Assembly (NCBI GenBank): GCA_001695595.3
Contig: MBPM02000088.1
Span: forward strand, 124,001-188,000
DNA from: Plasmopara viticola
Taxonomy: Eukaryota > Oomycota > Peronosporomycetes > Peronosporales > Peronosporaceae
Reading direction: 5' to 3'
DNA: 64,000 nucleotides
How positions within the stretch are numbered: the stretch's first letter is position 1; the number at the start of each line of letters is the position of its first letter. The notes under the pieces are model-generated. The model did no database searches, had not been told where the DNA came from, and saw only the letters and a list, made by a program, of their open reading frames with translations. The position numbers and the translations under genes are program-made. Below are positions 58,801 to 64,000 of the stretch, piece after piece.

Positions 58801-60057
58801 GCTTGCTGTATACTATGGTGCAAGGTATGACTGTAGGCCAAAGATCAAGGGCGTAGCTCTGATAATGCATGAAGGTCGGCACGTGTTCCAGTGGGCAACG
58901 CTTGTCGCGGACAGCATTTGATGCAGGTATGGCGTGACATAGTCGAACAGAGGTTGCGGTGTCGAGGCGCTCTCATTATGAAACAAGTAAAGCAACACGA
59001 CTTGCTGAGTGGGTGAGCGAGTGATTGGACCCCCTTCGTTGAAGACCACTTTTCATGCCAGGGCTCGAATGAACAATCGTGTTGACACGATTATGACTCG
59101 GAGAGGTTGTCAAGACCGACTATTTGGTTATGAGTAGACAGTAATTTATGGTGTCCAATGAGCAGTGCAGGGTGTTTTGTTTAAGACGGGTAGAGCTCTA
59201 ATTGACATGCCGGTAAGCGACAGTTAGAGTGTATGCCTTCTCAAACTCAAAGAAGATCGTAGACGTGAAAAACTAGAACCATTTTGGTCAGTGAGTACTT
59301 TGCTTGATCTTGACAAACTGTCTTTGATGAATCTTAAAGAGGTGTGTAAAGCAAGCAGCATGGTCAAGCTCGTGCTTTAATGACCTTAGAAAAGCTTTAA
59401 GGGGCGTGTAAACAAGCAGCATGGACAAGGTTGTGATCCAATGACCTGGAAAAAGATCGGCTTCTACTCCTTATATAGTGAAGCGGCCTTAAAGACACTA
59501 TCAAATCACTTAGTGCACGGAGCTAATCGTTGATTATCTGAAGGGTTCATCGGCTCTGTATATTCTATTCATAAAAACCTGAAGATATGGTCCGACGAAA
59601 CCGGCTTCAGTGTCATCACCACGTAGGCAATGTGAGCTTGTTGAAGTTTTAGTGTAAAAGAAGAGTACGTACAAAAGTCAACATTTTGCACTCTTCACCG
59701 ACTGTCTTGAACTTCAACGGAAAGTGGCGACTATTTCATTCCATCAATAAACTGAACAGTGAAGCAGTACACCTAATCTAAAGCATGATATGTTGCTCCT
59801 CAATATGTTCGAGTGCATCTTGTGTAGTGCACTCAAATTATTAGATGGCCACTATCATATTTGGATGACGTAGTTGAACATACGCATAAGATGGAAAGGA
59901 CACTTGGCAAAATTAGATGGGAGTGGGTAGCGATTTCACAAGAAAACCTTATGATGTAGCAACACTTACTTGTCTAGTCACACGAATGCTTTAACCAATA
60001 CGGACTTTTGCGAAGACATCAGTTGGCAACACTTTCGTCCATGACCGCTTTTAGAGA
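55830..60057. other. Gene-poor region downstream of the last credible gene
   Basis: About 4.2 kb. The first 400 bp are GC-rich like the gene and probably hold its promoter and 5' region; a plus frame at 56,003-56,215 there has no motif. A minus frame at 56,493-56,236 (HYDTMQHSCANCQYNSKRTP) contains a lone CxxC and is unassigned. Frames at 58.7-59.0 kb overlap on both strands. An imperfect tandem repeat lies at 59.34-59.46 kb. Confidence 0.4.
59341..59459. repeat. Imperfect tandem duplication of about 57 bp
   Basis: Units at about 59341-59396 and 59402-59459 share GTGTAAA, CAAGCAGCATGG, TCAAG/ACAAG and AATGACCT in the same order. They lie just upstream of a Copia RT relic and may be debris of an internal duplication in that element. 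Confidence 0.6.
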
Positions 60058-60190
60058 AATAAGGCGCATAAAGCTCATTTGGGCCGCCTTAAAGCAAGAT
60101 TTGTGGTTATGGGGACCAAAAACATATATGCTATCATCTACAAGAGTAAGAGATTCAAAACTTTGCTGCTCGTAAGCCGCCATCAGACTC
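60058..60190 (+). mobile_element. Copia reverse-transcriptase relic
   Basis: The plus frame reads LKARFVVMGTKNIYAIIYKS then KRFKTLLLV, closely resembling the start of Copia reverse transcriptase (KARLVA.G..Q..GIDY.ETF.PV). Flanking sequence breaks up into stops. Boundaries are only where the resemblance is visible. Confidence 0.5.
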
Positions 60191-61209
60191 CGAAAAAAGG
60201 GAAAAGCGCTTTACATTGGCTTATGTTACGCTTTCATAATAGGCGTAGTCAAGTAAATTGGAAATACACCGTTTTCTCGCAAAACATTCATTCGACCGGT
60301 TGAAAAAGGCATTGAATGGTGCTGAAGCTTGATAGCAGCCAAAAACGCCTTTGACGGGCACCTGATCTGAGATTAACATTTGACACAGTGAGATTAGCGT
60401 CGTTTGTGATAAGCTTTCGGTTGCGCATTCTTAATTCATGATTAATTGCTCATGAGCAAAACATGTTGTTTTAATTTAGGCAGTTGGCAAAACGCACTGG
60501 TAAAGCTTGGATAGAATCTTTTAAGGTCTAAACTCATTGTGGTTGATACAGACTATGCATCCCTGAGGCCACAATAAATATACCCTTCTTGTGTTAGAAA
60601 ATGGCAAGATGGCTGTCATTCTTCGCGCAATATTACTTACGTGCTAAAGTCGAGCCTGACAGTGTGCTTGCCGACACGCTTTTACCTAGGCCAAACTATG
60701 GCTTGGCAAATATAAGCAATGCTGAAAGCTCTTTTGACGAACAAAACTGTCAGGCATACATAAAAAAATAACCAATTTCGAGCTGTAAGAGAGATTTGCA
60801 AAGGTGTCAGCGTCAAAAACCTATCCTTCCTCTCTTCTTCAGCGCTCGCCATTGCAATAAAGTTTAAGGAGTAGATGCTTTGACACACTATAGTCTAGAC
60901 GCAACAACCCAACTTTTTCGAGTGACAAATGTCTGACATAGCACATACTTCTGAAGGCACTAAATTCTGCATTTATTGGTTATGTATGACACGTTTTTTG
61001 GCCTTACATGTACAGGTGGGTTGTCAGGTATGCGAAAGCCTCTACGATGTGTAATCTCCGGCCCACTCCTTGGCTTAGTTACATAGCACGCCCATGCAAG
61101 CGGTCTATGTACGTTTTAAGTCTCAGCTTTGTTGCCTAGAGGTGGCGATAGGAGCTTTAAGCGCATTCGACAACAGTTATAGCCAGTGTGATTGAAGAAC
61201 AAACAACAA

Positions 61210-61520
61210 GGCTACATACGGATTCGGTATCGACTGTAGTGGTCTATCGGACACGATAGTAACCCGCGGTATATCGCGGTGCTTTGGCAATCGCTATTCG
61301 AATTATCGAAATACGTTTGCTGGCGTCAATAATGGACTATTCTCCGACAATGTGTCGGATGGAAAAATTGTCAGCCGTGTGCTTGAAGTTGCACTGCGTT
61401 TTGTGTGCGATGATATGCCACAATTGTCTGCGGACAAGCTATTCATACTTGCGGTTGCACGCAACTATGCGGTTCACGTACCAACGAGTTTTACACTTCC
61501 AATTTAAGCAGGCCAAGACG
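61210..61520 (+). mobile_element. Gypsy integrase core relic
   Basis: Shifting between plus frames, the segment reads SDSNPRYIAVLWQSLFELSK, then LLASIMDYSPTM, then DGKIVSRVLEVALRFVCDDM, then YAVHVPTSFTLPI. This follows the Gypsy integrase series SDRDPRFTAKFWQSLF..LGT.L..ST..HPQTDGQTERVNRVLE..LR and ..AVHASTG.TPF. The frameshifts make it non-functional. It lies on the opposite strand from the Gypsy relics at 6-8 kb and 47 kb. Confidence 0.65.
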
Positions 61521-62758
61521 CCCTTTTTTGATATAATCTTTTCCGAGTCTTCAAATTTTCGATCGCTTTCCTAACGGAACGCAATTGTCTGCTTTAAAAA
61601 AGTCGGCTGAACAAAGTACCAAGGTAATAGGGAGATTACATTCGTCAAAAATAACCACAAAGCGAGTATTTTTTTCATTCCTTATAGAAAATATAGTACA
61701 TGTTTTTTGAAAAGGAATCAAGTATTTCAAAATACAAAAGGTCACCGGTAGAAATCCTAAGTTTAGTATTAAAAATTTTCGTTTCGTTAAATTGCTAGCG
61801 GTCCTGAATTATTGATTGTCATCGTACACCATCACTTTTTCCAAGTCGATGTCAGCAAACCTAAAATCTTTTGTAGAGCGTCCTACGATGCTCATGACTC
61901 AAGGCTTTGTACGAGTCCCGGTGTGTCCCGGTGTGTCCCCAGCAACGGTTCAAAGCGCTATCCCACGCTCAACCTTGTCGATTAGTCGAGTACGAGCAGT
62001 TATACGGTGGCTTATAATATGTTAGAGGACTAAAAGGCTTGAGACTGTGCTATTTTCAGTGAAAGGCTAAACCTGGAGCTTGCTAAAGAAGGAAGCGACT
62101 ATCCATCGCAGTTGCAACTATTTGTGCTGAGATGTGAGGCAAATATTCTGACCGTAAAGTTTGGAAAAAGAACTGTCGAACGAGTATTGATCTTCTCAAG
62201 AGTCTCAAAGTTCAGTTTTGCCTCGAAGAAGTCACGGTCTCCCAGTCAGAAATGATTATAAGATAACTGTCCAGCGCGTACACTTGGTCGTGTAGAAATT
62301 GTTGTTCCTAATCAATAACGCGTAATGCCACAGTGCAAGGCTTCTTTTTTATTTCTCCGTGACTGCCAGGTACATCGTCGCTTTTGTGTATGGTGAGTAG
62401 TAAATAAGAAACCCTTTATGGCACCAAATCCTTCTTGTGAAGTGGCGCTCTTCTTTCGCTGCAGACCTGTAAAAGCATTCGAACAGCATCTGGCAAAAAT
62501 CCCCGAAAGCCGCTACAATAAGGTATCAGAGGTACTAGGCGACTTGTAAGTTAGCCGCGGTCTTTTGATCGTACGTTGATGACCGTGATCAAAGCTTAGA
62601 GTGATTTGGCATGATGCCTATGCCGATTACTTCGAATATGAATTTTCATAATCCATGAAGTGAGCAAATCAAACTCTTAGCTTAGGGACAAAATCTATTT
62701 TATCCAATGTGGTTAGGATTAAAATTGTAACAACTAGTTTTAAATATGTACGGAAAAG
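61521..62758. other. Intergenic, repeat-derived region
   Basis: About 1.2 kb between the Gypsy integrase relic and SINE-like copy 2. The frame at 61,816-62,025 contains an 11-bp tandem duplication (GTCCCGGTGTGTCCCGGTGT at about 61,915-61,934). No gene is recognised. Confidence 0.4.
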
Positions 62759-63077
62759 GTTGGGGTGACGCCCTCCTTCCAAGCGCGGGGGCTAAATGCT
62801 CGCGCGCTTCGGGCAGATGCTCTCGGGCATCTGCAGGTCTCTAACGAGTCTCACCCTCGACGCGACGGTCTCCAGCACCAGAGCGCCACCTGGGCTCTTA
62901 CCAAGTCAGAGATAAACAAAATAATGGAAGACCCTCACGACCTCGGTGCTGGCTGCACTGCCCGCCGAACGAGACTCGACGTATGCGGACACCACTCTAT
63001 GCCGTGGACTAGCCAGACTGAGCCTAACACGTGCATAACTTGGCAACGCGATAACGTAATACAATACAATACAATAG
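62759..63077 (+). mobile_element. SINE-like non-autonomous repeat, copy 2
   Basis: Nearly the same sequence as 50,338-50,650 in reverse orientation. It begins GTTGGGGTGACGCCCTCC and ends in a short tandem tail (AATACAATACAATACAAT), a feature common at the 3' ends of SINEs. Flanks TAGTTTTAAATATGT (before) and TAGTTTGAAATACAT (after) could be a decayed target-site duplication. The conserved open frame (MTPSFQARGLNARALRADAL, then MEDPHDLGAGCTARRTRLDV) spans most of the element. Confidence 0.7.
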
Positions 63078-64000
63078 TTTGAAATACATTTCTATGCTGA
63101 GCCGAGGTGCTCACAAAGCTGGGTAGACCCAAAAAGCATTTTGCACCGAGTGCGAGCCACCCGACCTTTTGTGACGCATGGCAAAAAGCATAACACGAGC
63201 ATGATAATTGCAAAATATACGCGCACGACCGTCGTTAGATTGCGCTGAACCAAGAAGCATTTAGGAATACTACGCGAAGGGTGTCTTCTCGGTGCGTCAA
63301 GCGGGTAAGTGTTTTGCCTGGAACCAATGGCTTGCGCCAGCCAGGTAATACACATCCGGAAGGCTTCCTCTCCTCGTTGATCCCGATTCGCAGAAGGTAA
63401 GTGCACGGCTCGCATCGGTCCCCGGTAGTGGGCAAGTCTTAAAGCTCATCGTCATCTGCGGCGGAGATTTTGGTCATTGGATCCATTAAAGGTACAAAGT
63501 GTGGGTTGGCTCACGCTTTTCTCCCTGATATTCCGTGGTGGTCACAAATCAACGTTGACGCTCAAGTCAAGTAAAAATCGCCGTGTTCTTCCCTACCTTT
63601 ACGAATACGACATTCACATGACCAGAAAGTCTGACGACGAGACTTATATAATTTAAGGCTTGACTTTTGTCAAAAGGTTCTTCATGGCGTTGTCGTTGAT
63701 TTAAAATATCTTTATAGCCTAAGCAAATAAATGTCCAGGCAAATGTTCGTCGGAGCGCCTGTGGCGCTCTTTAATATTTCCATCGACCGATGGCGGACAA
63801 AGAAATGGACCGCCGAGCAAATGAAGCGGTGGGTGCGCGCTGATCATTGTGGTGCAGTGAGGAAATTTGATAGAGCCTCCTACATCGAGCGGCTCTTTCA
63901 TGGGCAATTCAACCGTCACTGCGAGCAGTCGTAGCAAGTTTGGCAGGTGCACCCTTTGTTGTTGGCGCAGCCTTGTGCCGCCTTTTTGGTCATCTTTATG
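63078..64000. other. Right-edge region with unassigned open frames
   Basis: Minus frames at 63,235-63,435 and 63,092-63,415 overlap in different frames and have higher GC than nearby debris (one reads CEPCTYLLRIGINEERKPSG), but neither is recognised and both are interrupted. A plus frame at 63,731-63,934 (ATG start, RWRTKKWTAEQMKRWVRADH) looks protein-like but has no known domain. A gene continuing beyond the right edge cannot be excluded. Confidence 0.35.

Noticed and set aside
1..64000. RXLR or Crinkler effector genes
   Set aside because: I looked among the ATG-initiated frames for a signal peptide followed by RXLR-EER or LFLAK motifs and saw none that were convincing; a profile search would be decisive.

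Overview
The window looks like nuclear DNA of an oomycete, most likely a Peronosporales species (Phytophthora or a downy mildew). This is inference from gene structure and content: all spliced genes can be rebuilt with short GT-AG introns of 56-73 nt, genes sit in compact islands, and the long AT-rich gaps between them hold decayed Ty3/Gypsy and Ty1/Copia elements whose recognisable fragments resemble the elements common in that group. No bacterial operon, CRISPR array, rRNA or intact tRNA is visible.

Layout. (1) 1-2,470: the N-terminus of an acidic nuclear-type protein running off the left edge (minus), a four-exon WBP2/GRAM-like gene (plus), and a two-exon microtubule-associated protein of the HN1/Jupiter-SPIRAL1 type (minus). 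(2) 2,471-16,793: gene-poor; a Gypsy pol relic at about 6.1-8.2 kb. (3) 16,794-20,357: an RluA-type pseudouridine synthase (plus) convergent with a seven-exon Tousled-like protein kinase (minus). (4) 20,358-27,287: gene-poor, with a Copia relic at 24.4-26.7 kb. (5) 27,288-28,104: a membrane-anchored PEBP-family gene. (6) 28,105-36,942: gene-poor; a tRNA-like relic and a 751-bp fold-back element with arms of about 280 bp. (7) 36,943-44,672: the densest island: a voltage-gated potassium channel with a C-terminal zinc ribbon, a probable PH-domain protein, a 2-phosphoglycerate-kinase-like P-loop protein, and, head to head with it, an ankyrin/FYVE/TPR protein. (8) 44,673-64,000: mostly repeats (Gypsy and Copia relics, two copies of a SINE-like element in opposite orientation, a 28-bp perfect hairpin) with one credible gene, a Kre9/KNH-like domain protein at 55.0-55.8 kb.

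The genes are housekeeping or signalling in character (RNA modification, chromatin-type kinase, ion channel, phosphoinositide-binding scaffold, microtubule protein). They do not form one pathway. I see no convincing RXLR or Crinkler effector. Most short open frames in the gaps carry stops and frameshifts and look like transposon debris. Exon models were built by eye from splice signals and reading-frame continuity; no transcript or database evidence was available.
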